Below, in pieces: positions 17,993 to 26,469 of a stretch of 34,280 bases of DNA (position 1 is its first letter; every line of letters begins with the position of its first letter). This DNA is from a virus. Position numbers and translations under genes: made by a program. The notes beneath the pieces were generated by a model. The model was not told the DNA's origin, made no database searches, and saw nothing but the letters and a program-made list of their open reading frames with translations. The stretch spans positions 1-34,280 of IMG/VR virus record IMGVR_UViG_3300020160_001075; one strand, written 5' to 3'.

Positions 17993-18668
17993 ATCTTGAT
18001 TTTTGAGCGTTATAATTTTGAATTATTTCGGCATCTGTTAATACCGTATTATATAGTCTGGCTATTGAAATATTACCTATTAAAAATTCACCTCCACCAC
18101 TATCACCTATTCTTATTGTTGCGGCATTGTAAAAACCGGTTTTTGCTGTTGTTGTTTGTAATGTAGAATTAAAATAAACTTTAACATTTGCACCATCATA
18201 TGTTGAAGAACAATATACCCAATTACCAGTATTAACATTTGATGTACTTAATACAAATCCCCAAGGAGTATCAAATTGACCTGATATACCTAATTTAACC
18301 TGACCTCCAGATGGTCTTGAACCGAAGTAAATTCCTCTTGAAGGTGATTGTCCTATAAAACAATCTGTGGCGGTTGTGGTAGTTTGAACCCAACATTCTA
18401 TAGTAAAACCTGTACCAACATTTAAAGATGGTCCTTGTGCAAAATCATTTACACCATCAAACGCAAAATAACCACCACTACCTGAATTATAAATTGGACC
18501 ATTGGTTAATGTAAAATTTCTTGCGTTACCACTTAAATCAGACCAAGTTGTTCCTGTTCCTGGATAAGATGATGTGTTACCAGCATCAACATAAAATACC
18601 AATCCAGTTGTAATAACTGGTGGTGTTGCTGTAACTTGTTGTTTATAAGCAAAAGGTGCAAATATCAT
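17982..18668 (-). CDS. Stand-alone LamG/ConA-like lectin protein
   Basis: 228 residues, almost all one jelly-roll domain of the LamG_3 type: GLVFYVDAGNTSSYPGTGT, WSDLSGNARNFTL, FDGVNDFAQG, FTIECWVQTT, NWVYCSSTYDG, VKVYFNSTLQ and the ending IIQNYNAQKSRYGY. There is no signal peptide and only a short N-terminal extension that may attach it to a fibre. Its closest relative in the window is the C-terminal domain of the protein at 10150-11310. It directly follows the long fibre gene (one base between), which suggests that it tips or decorates the fibre. Glycan binding is inferred from the family. Confidence 0.75.
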   Translation of the reverse strand: MIFAPFAYKQQVTATPPVITTGLVFYVDAGNTSSYPGTGTTWSDLSGNARNFTLTNGPIYNSGSGGYFAFDGVNDFAQGPSLNVGTGFTIECWVQTTTTATDCFIGQSPSRGIYFGSRPSGGQVKLGISGQFDTPWGFVLSTSNVNTGNWVYCSSTYDGANVKVYFNSTLQTTTAKTGFYNAATIRIGDSGGGEFLIGNISIARLYNTVLTDAEIIQNYNAQKSRYGY

Positions 18669-18669
18669 A

Positions 18670-21537
18670 TTATATAAAGTTTTTAACGTTTGCTAAATAA
18701 AGTGATGAACTATCAAAACTTATTAATGTTATTACATCCTTACTTGTTGTTATTGTTGGAACATACGCTGAACCTGAAATTTGTTTAACTGTTGTTGGGA
18801 ACGAAACTGTTGCTGAACCTGTTGTTGATAATAATACATTTACAGTTTGACCAGGTTTAATGTTAGATGGTTCAATACGAGTATTACTACCACTAACTAA
18901 TTGAAGTGTAAAGAAGTTACCATCATTTAAGTTTAGAGACGCAGTGTTAGATGCTATTGATAAAGCCGATATATTACCTTGAACTGAACCTGTTATATTT
19001 ATTGAACCACTAATAATTAATGAACCTGTTATAGATTGTGAACCAGCTATTGAACCTGTGGTAATTAAACCATTTCTATTACTACCATCAGGTGCGTATG
19101 ATGCTGATATTGCAAATGATGCTGTACCTTGTAATGAACCTGTAATACCATTTGTAACATTTAATGAACCTGTTATTCCTAATCCTCTCAACATTTGTGG
19201 TGTTGGATTATCACCATTATTTGGTGCTAAACTCATATAGGGAGAAGAAACTAATCCACTATTATCCCAATCTTTAAATAATGAACCTGATGATGTTATT
19301 TCAAGTTGTTGTTCTACATCTACTGTTCCATCTAAATTATATACACCTTTATATTCATTGTAGGTCATTGTATTATCACTACCAACACCTTGTCCGTATA
19401 TTTGACTTTCTATACTATTTTGATTAAAAATAGTTATACCTACTGCTGGTGATATTGTAACCTGTCCCTCACCAACTACACTACTTGATTGATATAAAGT
19501 AATTTGTCCTGGACTTAATTGTGATGTTCCTCGTCTTGTTGCTGACCTATAACCTACCACATTAACTTGTGGTTGTGTTGTTGTTCCTGTTGCTGCTACT
19601 AATGAACTACTCACCCATATTTGTCCGTCAACAATAACATCTTTTTGAATTGATGATGAAACATATAATGAACCTGATATATCAGTATTTTTAAGTAAAG
19701 TAATTCTACCATCAGTATAGTTTGCTTTATCTTGAAACCCAATCATCGCAGGGTAATTATCAGTTGGGTCATTAGTATATATTGCTGGTCCCTTCGTCCA
19801 ACCTGAAACAGACCCACTATCAACAGTAAAACCAATTTCATCAAATGTTGCGTTTTTGTAAGCAAATGTAGCAAAAGGATTTAATTGAGCTGTAAATGTT
19901 GTATTTGTAGTAACAATACTATTTCTACTAATAGTTGTATTACCACCTGAACCTGAAAGGAATATACGCGGTGCTCGTGTAGTGTTGGTGTCCATATTAC
20001 TAATCAACATCTGTCCGTTTAAGTTAATATCATATTGACCTGAACCTGAAACATTTAATGAACCTGTAATTTTTGTTGTTCCATTAATATCTAATGAACC
20101 TGTTATACCAACATTATTTGTTGTGTTCCATATACTACCTGTTAGTGCGAATAAACTATCACCACTCGTTCCTGAAGAACCATTAGTTCCTGATGTTCCA
20201 CTCGTTCCCGATGGAGTAGTAATAACAATAAATAACATATCGTGGTTATTAGGAAACGAATATGTTGCTGTTTGTAATGTAACAGGGAACGTCCAATATG
20301 TTCCATTATCAACTCCTGTACCTAATGTCCACTCTTGATAATTTAAATGACTTGATTGGTCTTGTAAAGATATTGTTGAACCTGATGCTAAATTGGATAA
20401 AAATATATCCACGTTATTTCCTAATTGGTCTATATCACTTACGTTAATAGATGTTGCACCTGATTGTATTGCGTTGTCCCAAATAATATGTCCTGAACCA
20501 GGGTTACCACTTGTAATTGTGTCTTTTGCTTTATAGTTAAAAAATGAACTTGATAATCCACTTGTTCCTGAAGAACCATCTGTACCGTTACTTCCTGACG
20601 TTCCTGAACTACCATCTGTACCGTTACTTCCTGACGTTCCTGAACTACCATCACTACCACTTGAACCTGATGTACCTGAACTACCATCAGTTCCATTTGA
20701 ACCAGATGTACCACTACTTCCATCACTTCCTGACGTTCCTGAACTACTTGCGTTTGTTTTTCTTTCTAATACATTTGTTGATGTATTATATACTACCACT
20801 TCATTTGATGAAGAACCTGATTGTATATCACTTACTACTAATGAACCAGTAATTTGAACTGAACCTGAAACATATACACCATTATCAGCTACAATATCAA
20901 TACGTTTAACTGAACCGTAATTATCAACTTTAACATACGTTACATCATTACCCAAAAATATTTGACCACCACTTGCTGTAATATGTGTGTCGGTTGGTGA
21001 TGTATTATATATTTCTAAAAATCTTGCATCAGATTGATTTGGTTGTAAAAATAAACTACCTGTTCCTATAATATTTGTTGAGTATAATGAACCTGTAATT
21101 TCTGTATTACCACCTTTTACTTTTAAGTTATTCTGCCACGCGGAGTAACCAATTACTACATCACCTTCACCACCATCACCGTTAAGATATAATGTTCCTT
21201 GATTTAATGATGAAAGATATAACGTTCCTGATATATTATCAGTTGATACAAAACTATTACTTGGGAATGTTACATTACCAACTATTGTTTGGTTTCCAAT
21301 GAATGTATTACTACCTGTGGTTGCAAATGAACCTGTATTAGTAAATTCAATCGGTGCACCATTGACGGTTAATGAACCTGATATGTTCACTTCAGTTAAA
21401 CTCATTTGTAATGGACTATTACTTCCATCACCACCTTGTACCGTTTGTAGCGTACTTGTTAATCCTGTAGTACTATCAGTCATTTTTAATAGACCTTGAA
21501 AGGAACTACTAACATATAAATTATTTAATTGGCCCAT
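18670..21537 (-). CDS. Long tail fibre with collagen-like Gly-X-Y segments
   Basis: 955 residues. The first 260 residues hold repeated short strands of the kind GSLTVNG, TGSLYS and SGSVQITGSL, a usual beta-fibre pattern. Residues about 267-328 are strict Gly-X-Y triplets using Ser, Thr, Asn and Asp and no Pro (GTS GSD GSS GTS GSN GTD and so on), with a second short stretch at 444-460. Further GSL-type repeats follow up to about 860, and the end is a compact beta region. No C-terminal intramolecular chaperone motif is visible. The protein most likely forms a trimeric fibre and is followed by a LamG protein that may be its tip (inference). Confidence 0.72.
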   Translation of the reverse strand: MGQLNNLYVSSSFQGLLKMTDSTTGLTSTLQTVQGGDGSNSPLQMSLTEVNISGSLTVNGAPIEFTNTGSFATTGSNTFIGNQTIVGNVTFPSNSFVSTDNISGTLYLSSLNQGTLYLNGDGGEGDVVIGYSAWQNNLKVKGGNTEITGSLYSTNIIGTGSLFLQPNQSDARFLEIYNTSPTDTHITASGGQIFLGNDVTYVKVDNYGSVKRIDIVADNGVYVSGSVQITGSLVVSDIQSGSSSNEVVVYNTSTNVLERKTNASSSGTSGSDGSSGTSGSNGTDGSSGTSGSSGSDGSSGTSGSNGTDGSSGTSGSNGTDGSSGTSGLSSSFFNYKAKDTITSGNPGSGHIIWDNAIQSGATSINVSDIDQLGNNVDIFLSNLASGSTISLQDQSSHLNYQEWTLGTGVDNGTYWTFPVTLQTATYSFPNNHDMLFIVITTPSGTSGTSGTNGSSGTSGDSLFALTGSIWNTTNNVGITGSLDINGTTKITGSLNVSGSGQYDINLNGQMLISNMDTNTTRAPRIFLSGSGGNTTISRNSIVTTNTTFTAQLNPFATFAYKNATFDEIGFTVDSGSVSGWTKGPAIYTNDPTDNYPAMIGFQDKANYTDGRITLLKNTDISGSLYVSSSIQKDVIVDGQIWVSSSLVAATGTTTQPQVNVVGYRSATRRGTSQLSPGQITLYQSSSVVGEGQVTISPAVGITIFNQNSIESQIYGQGVGSDNTMTYNEYKGVYNLDGTVDVEQQLEITSSGSLFKDWDNSGLVSSPYMSLAPNNGDNPTPQMLRGLGITGSLNVTNGITGSLQGTASFAISASYAPDGSNRNGLITTGSIAGSQSITGSLIISGSINITGSVQGNISALSIASNTASLNLNDGNFFTLQLVSGSNTRIEPSNIKPGQTVNVLLSTTGSATVSFPTTVKQISGSAYVPTITTSKDVITLISFDSSSLYLANVKNFI
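20554..20739 (-). repeat. Collagen-like repeat DNA in fibre gene
   Basis: Codons for GTSGSDGSS and GTSGSNGTDGSS units repeat with nine- to twelve-codon spacing. Long open frames on other frames and strands across this part are by-products of the repeat. Confidence 0.8.
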
Positions 21538-21557
21538 GTTATATTAATATTTTTTGT

Positions 21558-22562
21558 TTATACTTTTTTCCATACTTTAGATATTGTGTTCCATAATTCT
21601 GCCAGCTCATACCATTTCTTATTTGTGTAGAATGGTAATTCAGGAAGAACACATCTATTATAATCAAATGGTTGTGTTATTTGTAAATTCATTGTCCATC
21701 CTCCCAATACCGTTTCAAACCTTTCAAGGAATGGTTCACACGTTGCGTTCCAATTACACTCATACTCACTTAAATACAATACAGTAAATACATCCTTACA
21801 AATTTCTAAACCATCGTTCATCACATCTCGTTGATTTGAATAGTCATCTTCCACTATATCTGATATTATTATTTGAAAGTTATATATCATTTCATTCTGT
21901 GCCAGTGTTGTTTGACCTGGTACAATATACATCCTCGTATATAACGGTTCTTTATTGGTCTCAATATCTAATGTTAATTGTGTTACATCACCAAACCCAT
22001 AAGAGTTAATCTGTTCATGTGCTCTTGCTATTTCTTTTAAATCATCCAATATTAATTTGTAATTAACTTCATTCACCGATGTTGGTAATGTTAATCCTGA
22101 TATTGGTAATACACAAGTATTATAATCAAACGGTTGTTCTATTGTTATGTTCAATGTCCATCCACCGAGTAATGTCTCATATCTTTCCAAGAATGGTTCA
22201 GCAGGACTATTCCATAATGGTTCATAATCTATACTGAATCCACCAAAATCTTTTGTATATGATTGATATAATATGGTCCATATATCTTTAACCGTTTCCA
22301 ATGTGTCGGACATAACATCTTCCTGATTGGATAGGTCAGCATTAATAATATCACATATGATAATTGAGAAATTATAGTCCAATCTATTCTGTGCTAATAC
22401 AGTTTGACCTGGTACCACATACATTTTCATATATACAGGTTCCTGTTTGGTCTCTATATCCATTGTAAGTTGGGTAATATCACCATAACCAAAAGAATTA
22501 ATCTGTGGGTTATAATAAGCAATACCACTTAAATCCTGAATAATCTGTTTGTAGTTCACCAT
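21558..22562 (-). CDS. Tail protein made of two tandem homologous domains
   Basis: 334 residues. Residues 1-150 and 164-310 are clear repeats of each other: NSFGYGDITQLTMDIET against NSYGFGDVTQLTLDIET, VVPGQTVLAQN against IVPGQTTLAQN, PFLERYETLLGGWTLNI against PFLERFETVLGGWTMNL, and QPFDYN in both. Single-copy relatives are known to me from Bacteroidetes phages, usually near the neck or tail genes, where a tail-terminator-like role is plausible but unproven. The C-terminal 25 residues are an extra helix. It lies between the chaperone-like gene and the long fibre gene. Confidence 0.65.
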   Translation of the reverse strand: MVNYKQIIQDLSGIAYYNPQINSFGYGDITQLTMDIETKQEPVYMKMYVVPGQTVLAQNRLDYNFSIIICDIINADLSNQEDVMSDTLETVKDIWTILYQSYTKDFGGFSIDYEPLWNSPAEPFLERYETLLGGWTLNITIEQPFDYNTCVLPISGLTLPTSVNEVNYKLILDDLKEIARAHEQINSYGFGDVTQLTLDIETNKEPLYTRMYIVPGQTTLAQNEMIYNFQIIISDIVEDDYSNQRDVMNDGLEICKDVFTVLYLSEYECNWNATCEPFLERFETVLGGWTMNLQITQPFDYNRCVLPELPFYTNKKWYELAELWNTISKVWKKV

Positions 22563-22592
22563 ATTAGTAAATATAAAAAAACTAAAAGCGTA

Positions 22593-23407
22593 TTATGAAT
22601 TACGAGCTTGCATCATAATTCTTTCTTGTTCTTGGTCGTAGTTTATTAAATAGGATAGTTGGTTTAGAACTTCCACCACCGTTTTTTCGTAGATGTACTC
22701 GTGTTTTGCAAAATCATTTCCAGCCAATTTATTGACGACAATGAACCAGCCATAGACCGATTGAAAAGAGCGGCTACTATTATCTTCCTCAAGGACCATA
22801 CGAGCTTTATCCTCATCCATATTGGCAATCTCGGAGTCAAAGACAGCTGGAAATAATTTGAATATCTGTTTGCGAAGTTGATAAAAAAAAACTGTGCCGA
22901 TAATATGACACCTACATCTAATTTATTTTTGAATAGTTCTGCCCGTTTCTGCATGGTCTTAACATCATACTTCTCAATATCAAAATCATGACGGGACCTT
23001 TCACTTATAATTGGTCTATACATTATTGCACATAAGATGTGTAGCATATCTAATACCTCATCTTCTTTCTTGGTACTGATTGTATCCATATCCACATATT
23101 CTGCAAACGATAGGTCCTCCCACTTGGGAAAGAACCCATAACTTACTCCATCCAAATCAAATCTATCTTTAAACTTGGGTCTTTCTGTTGGTATTAGTTT
23201 TACAATTTCTGATGCTAAATAATTAACCTTCTCAAAATCTGTCTCTAATAAATCTTCAACAGGTGCTCCTGTAAATAAATTCACCAACTTCGCTGCGTAA
23301 TAATCATCCGAGAATAAATCTTTTAACTTATACATCTTAACATAATGACCTATCGTCATCACTTCAGGTATTTCGTATTGTTTATCTTCTATCTTAAATT
23401 TTATCAT
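22593..23407 (-). CDS. Putative tail assembly chaperone, split by a -1 frameshift
   Basis: The upstream frame starts MIKFKIEDKQYEIPEV (ATG at 23407, overlapping the previous stop as ATGA) and codes for about 175 residues. At 22883-22891 there is a run of nine T on the coding strand. The same frame continues to 22664 but becomes unlike a protein (RLPIWMRIKLVWSLRK and a Ser/Thr-rich end). The -1 frame continues directly with YQLRKQIFKLFPAVFDSE and then MDEDKARMVLEEDNSS, and ends at 22593 with GWFIVVNKLAGNDF and VVEVLNQLSYLINYDQEQE, a pattern seen at the end of chaperone-like proteins of this phage group. A fused product would have about 271 residues from this start. Programmed or transcriptional slippage is possible, as in other tail chaperones, but a homopolymer error or mutation could also explain it. 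Confidence 0.6.
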
Positions 23408-23616
23408 TTTCTTCCCCATTTTTTATCTTTATTACTAATCTTGTAGTTACATCCACACGATTTAGTATTATTCCTTTCAACATTCTGTATTATAACCATC
23501 TTCTCATTACCACAATCACATTGGAATATACCTGTCCTATAATTCTTATTACCCGATTTAATAATACCTGTACGTTTGATGAGTGTTAGTTTGTTTTGTT
23601 TTTCTCCTATATCCAT
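23404..23616 (-). CDS. HNH-endonuclease-like N-terminal zinc-binding fragment
   Basis: 70 residues from the ATG at 23616 (a GTG at 23631 is less likely). It has GEKQNKLTLIKRTG, then CDCGNEK and NNTKSCGC, the N-terminal Cys4 pattern of phage HNH-type proteins. The gene at 33381-33866 has the same pattern (FNRLTLVEEA, CECGKEK, GKIKSCGC) followed by a full nuclease part, which is missing here. It is therefore probably a decayed homing endonuclease or a retained DNA-binding fragment between the terminase and the chaperone-like gene. It overlaps the next gene by ATGA. Confidence 0.65.
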   Translation of the reverse strand: MDIGEKQNKLTLIKRTGIIKSGNKNYRTGIFQCDCGNEKMVIIQNVERNNTKSCGCNYKISNKDKKWGRK

Positions 23617-23637
23617 ATGAATAATATACACTTTATA

Positions 23638-24957
23638 TTAGATAAAGGAAATTGAATATTTACCTGTGTTCTTATGTGTACTAACTTCAAATAACATTTT
23701 CATCATCACGGCATCACTTATATCGGGTGATGTTCCCAATATCTTTTTCATTTCATCCTTACTATGAACACCAATCTTATTGTCCTTATCTGTATCTTTT
23801 AATCTTACACTTAATAGTTCTTGTGTTAATGTGTCTATTGTATTTGGGTCCATAACATTGATTGATATTTTTCCTTCCTTAAACATCTCACTTAATTTAA
23901 TGTAACATTGACTTTTGAGATTGGTATAGTTTTGTTTATGTAATGGACTTGCATTGTTTATAAAGTTCTTTCCACGGATTTGGTCTGCTACTCCACCACC
24001 AACGCCATCACTATCTACCACAATGTTCTGTGGATGTACCCCGTATTTCTGTATTAGACCCCTTATTTCTTCACTCAAATCTGTTGTTGATAGTTTGGTA
24101 TAGGTAAGTATTTCGGTGATGACATTACCCACCCATATCACCACTACGGACCTATCACTACCGAACCTTGCTACGTCCACACTCATAAACTTCTTATCAT
24201 CCACATTTGGTGCTGACTTGAATATACTTGAACTGATTGTATCAAAATCAAATAAACTATCTTCTTCCATTTCATAATTCCAATCACCAAGATATAAACG
24301 TTTCATTTGTTTTGGTGGTAGGTTTCTTAATATCTCCAAATATTCTGGTGGTAAATTTTTATTATCTTTCGGGAGTGCCTGTACAAAAACTTTATATGGT
24401 TCTAATGTTTGATTAATATGTGGTGTATAAAATTCTGACTTTAACCAACTATTGGTTGGGTTACAACTCATAAACAATTTTGGTGTTAGTTTATATTCAT
24501 TAATCTTATATCTTAATAATGAACGGACCACATCATACGCTTGTCTTGAGACCTGACTAATCTCATCTATAAAAGCAATAGTAACTTCTAATCCTCCCAA
24601 GCTATCGTAGTTAGGGTCTGATGGATTGTATTGTAAATCTCTAAACACTATCTCACTTCCATTGTAGAACTTAATTTCGTTAGATTGTTGGTTATAGGTA
24701 TAATGTTCAGGCGTGATTCCATGGTCCTTAAATAGGTCTAATAATGTCTTTATCGTGGTCACTCGTAGTTGTGTTAAAACTGTACGACCAATCAACGCCC
24801 TAATACCAGGATAAGTAACGCACATATATAGAACCCATACAGAACCCAAATAGGATTTGCCGCTTCCTTTAGCACCGCCATATAAAACTTCTCGGTGAGT
24901 TTTATCAAGTAATAACTTAAACGTTTCATATTGTTTCTTATGTAAATTAATTTCCAT
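23638..24957 (-). CDS. terL: Terminase large subunit
   Basis: 439 residues; packages DNA into the prohead with an ATPase and an RNase H-like nuclease. Visible motifs: Walker A GGAKGSGKS (27-35), Walker B IAFIDE (127-132), coupling motif SCNPT (164-168). Nuclease acidic residues are probably Asp261 (MSVDVARFGSDRS), Asp315 or Asp317 (VVDSDGVGGG) and Asp415 (SPDISDAVMM). The length is typical. Its ATG overlaps the stop of the small upstream gene as TAATG, which suggests coupled translation. It is separated from portal by about 22 kb of tail and head genes. Confidence 0.95.
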   Translation of the reverse strand: MEINLHKKQYETFKLLLDKTHREVLYGGAKGSGKSYLGSVWVLYMCVTYPGIRALIGRTVLTQLRVTTIKTLLDLFKDHGITPEHYTYNQQSNEIKFYNGSEIVFRDLQYNPSDPNYDSLGGLEVTIAFIDEISQVSRQAYDVVRSLLRYKINEYKLTPKLFMSCNPTNSWLKSEFYTPHINQTLEPYKVFVQALPKDNKNLPPEYLEILRNLPPKQMKRLYLGDWNYEMEEDSLFDFDTISSSIFKSAPNVDDKKFMSVDVARFGSDRSVVVIWVGNVITEILTYTKLSTTDLSEEIRGLIQKYGVHPQNIVVDSDGVGGGVADQIRGKNFINNASPLHKQNYTNLKSQCYIKLSEMFKEGKISINVMDPNTIDTLTQELLSVRLKDTDKDNKIGVHSKDEMKKILGTSPDISDAVMMKMLFEVSTHKNTGKYSISFI

Positions 24958-25109
24958 TAACTGGTTTTATTCTTGACTATAGTTGATAGATAATGTAAGT
25001 GTGTGATTTTTTGTTGGTCAGTCATCTTACTCATCTTTCTAATTTCCATTTCATACATCTTCTTTACATCTCTTTCCTTTTGTCTCTTGTGTCTTCTTAC
25101 TATTCCCAT
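24957..25109 (-). CDS. Small basic protein between the terminase subunits
   Basis: 50 residues, beginning MGIVRRHKRQKERDVKKM, strongly basic and helical in its first 30 residues. The stop overlaps the terL start as TAATG. The upstream side is an AT-rich 57-base gap after the small terminase gene. The tight coupling to terL supports a real gene; a DNA-binding or terminase-associated role is possible but not shown. No family recognised. Confidence 0.6.
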   Translation of the reverse strand: MGIVRRHKRQKERDVKKMYEMEIRKMSKMTDQQKITHLHYLSTIVKNKTS

Positions 25110-25166
25110 ATATATTGTATTTGATTTTTGCCAAAAACGAAGTTTTGGTCAATCTTATTTAAAAAA

Positions 25167-25571
25167 TTATTGGTCCAAATTTATTGATATGGTTATTGGG
25201 TTTCCACCTGACGTTATGTCCATCTTAACTGGTTGGTCCAATCCATATATCTTACTAATGTCTCTTAACACTTCTGCTTCAACTCTTTTATTGTTTCCTA
25301 TCCTTGAACGATTTAGAAGGTCGTACAGCCGGTTTAATTGTTCGGACAGTATTTCCTCTCGTTCTTGTGAGAAACGTTCTTTAAGACGGTTCCTACAGTC
25401 AGTCCACATACTTTCTGCTGTTCTTGTTGTTACCTCAAATTCTTTTGAAGCTATATCTCTAAATTCTGTAAATGATTTTTTCTCATATACTATTAGTTCA
25501 AACACCCTAACCATCTTTTCTTCATACTGAAGTTCGTTGGATTTACGTCCACCTGCTGCTACTTTTGCCAT
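25167..25571 (-). CDS. terS: Terminase small subunit
   Basis: 134 residues. The N-terminal half contains a helix-turn-helix-like region (ELIVYEKKSFTEFRDIASKEFEVTTRTAESMWTD in pieces), then a long charged helix (EREEILSEQLNRLYDLLNRS) and RVEAEVLRDISKIYGLDQP, a common oligomerisation-end pattern of small terminases. It lies upstream of terL with one small gene in between. The role is recognition of the packaging site and regulation of TerL (family knowledge). Confidence 0.8.
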   Translation of the reverse strand: MAKVAAGGRKSNELQYEEKMVRVFELIVYEKKSFTEFRDIASKEFEVTTRTAESMWTDCRNRLKERFSQEREEILSEQLNRLYDLLNRSRIGNNKRVEAEVLRDISKIYGLDQPVKMDITSGGNPITISINLDQ

Positions 25572-25572
25572 A

Positions 25573-25797
25573 TTATATTAATTTTAATTGTTTAGCCATA
25601 TAATCCAATTTGATAAAAGCTTTATTCTTACAACAACTATAAACTACATCCTCACCGAATATAACTTTATATATACTGTTTGCTCTATCCTTATATTCTT
25701 GTGTTGCTCCTGATGCTTTTAATACCATATGAGCAAATAGAATATCTTCGTTGGATATATTACTTGTTATTGTTTGTTCCTGTATTTTCTTCTTCAT
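25573..25797 (-). CDS. Small protein upstream of terS, function unknown
   Basis: 74 residues, helical, with a Cys pair (SCCKNKAF) and a repeated-looking AHMVLKASGATQEYKD. The first ATG overlaps the end of the preceding gene by 38 bases; an in-frame ATG at 25728 is an alternative start. The stop lies one base before the terS start. No family recognised. Confidence 0.5.
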   Translation of the reverse strand: MKKKIQEQTITSNISNEDILFAHMVLKASGATQEYKDRANSIYKVIFGEDVVYSCCKNKAFIKLDYMAKQLKLI

Positions 25798-25945
25798 TAA
25801 TTGATTCTATTATATCTATATTGTTATACCAATCATCCACCAAGTTTATTTCTTCTTTAGTTGGTTCTCTTTCATCCACCTTTACTAACTTAACTGTTTT
25901 TGGATTCTGTATTACCTTTTCTTTCTTACCGCAATTACATCCCAT
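25760..25945 (-). CDS. Small acidic protein with N-terminal MGCNCGKK
   Basis: 61 residues beginning MGCNCGKKEK, a start that I know from short proteins in many Bacteroidetes phages, followed by a charged, Glu/Asp/Asn-rich and probably disordered C-terminus. The two Cys near the N-terminus could bind a metal or form a bond, but no function is known to me. It begins two bases after the sigma-like gene ends, in the same transcript. Confidence 0.55.
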   Translation of the reverse strand: MGCNCGKKEKVIQNPKTVKLVKVDEREPTKEEINLVDDWYNNIDIIESINEEENTGTNNNK

Positions 25946-25947
25946 CT

Positions 25948-26469
25948 TTAATTGTTTATTTTGTTTATTATATCTGTCTTTACTTGCTTTCTTATTTCAT
26001 TAATATAACGACTAATTGATTGATTTGGTATGTTTGTTTTTCTACTCACCGCTTTCATACTTCTATTGAGAGAGAGGTACAAGTCCAATAAGGATTTTTT
26101 AAACCAATCTAATTCTGAATAGTTTAATTCCAATAGTTGATATATCTGTTCTTGTTCAAATTCTTCTTGTTCATATGATAAGTCCCAACAGGTTGCAACA
26201 TCCACATTCATTATCTGTCTTTCCCTTCTTATACGATAGTGGAACGGACTGGTCTTACTGAAGTAATTAATCCTCATCACCGCTACGATATAATACTTTA
26301 TACTATTATCATCATAACTCTTTAGAGTTATAACCTCCTTATCGTAGAGTTGTATTATACATTCATGTAACAAGTCCCTCGTTAATGGGTCTTGCTTGGT
26401 CATCTTCATTGCTATATTATATAAATGATAATAGTTTTTTTGTATATAATCCTCTATTTCTTTAATCAT
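25948..26469 (-). CDS. Sigma-70-like factor, probable late-gene regulator
   Basis: 173 residues. The first half resembles sigma region 2: YYHLYNIAMKMTKQDPLTRDLLHECIIQLYD in pieces, then IKYYIVAVMRINYFSK, which fits helices of the core-binding and -10-binding parts. The end (residues about 130-160: LYLSLNRSMKAVSRKTNIP then SISRYINEIRK) looks like the region-4 helix-turn-helix. It lies directly upstream of the terminase and structural genes, where a phage sigma that switches on late genes would be expected. A sequence-divergent ECF-type sigma is the best description; late-gene control is an inference. Confidence 0.6.
   Translation of the reverse strand: MIKEIEDYIQKNYYHLYNIAMKMTKQDPLTRDLLHECIIQLYDKEVITLKSYDDNSIKYYIVAVMRINYFSKTSPFHYRIRRERQIMNVDVATCWDLSYEQEEFEQEQIYQLLELNYSELDWFKKSLLDLYLSLNRSMKAVSRKTNIPNQSISRYINEIRKQVKTDIINKINN

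Noticed and set aside
20439-20852. Long open frames in other frames and on both strands across the fibre repeats
   Set aside because: They are Val/Gln- or Leu/Tyr-rich by-products of the Gly-X-Y repeat DNA.
10150-21537. Possible diversity-generating retroelement acting on LamG or fibre genes
   Set aside because: No reverse transcriptase gene and no template/variable repeat pair was seen in the window.
25131-25148. Hairpin CCAAAA / TTTTGG between terS and the small gene
   Set aside because: Only six A-T-rich pairs and no T-run of note; too weak to call a terminator.
25003-25530. Plus-strand open frame of 175 codons
   Set aside because: It is antisense to terS and the small coupled gene, both of which have clear features.
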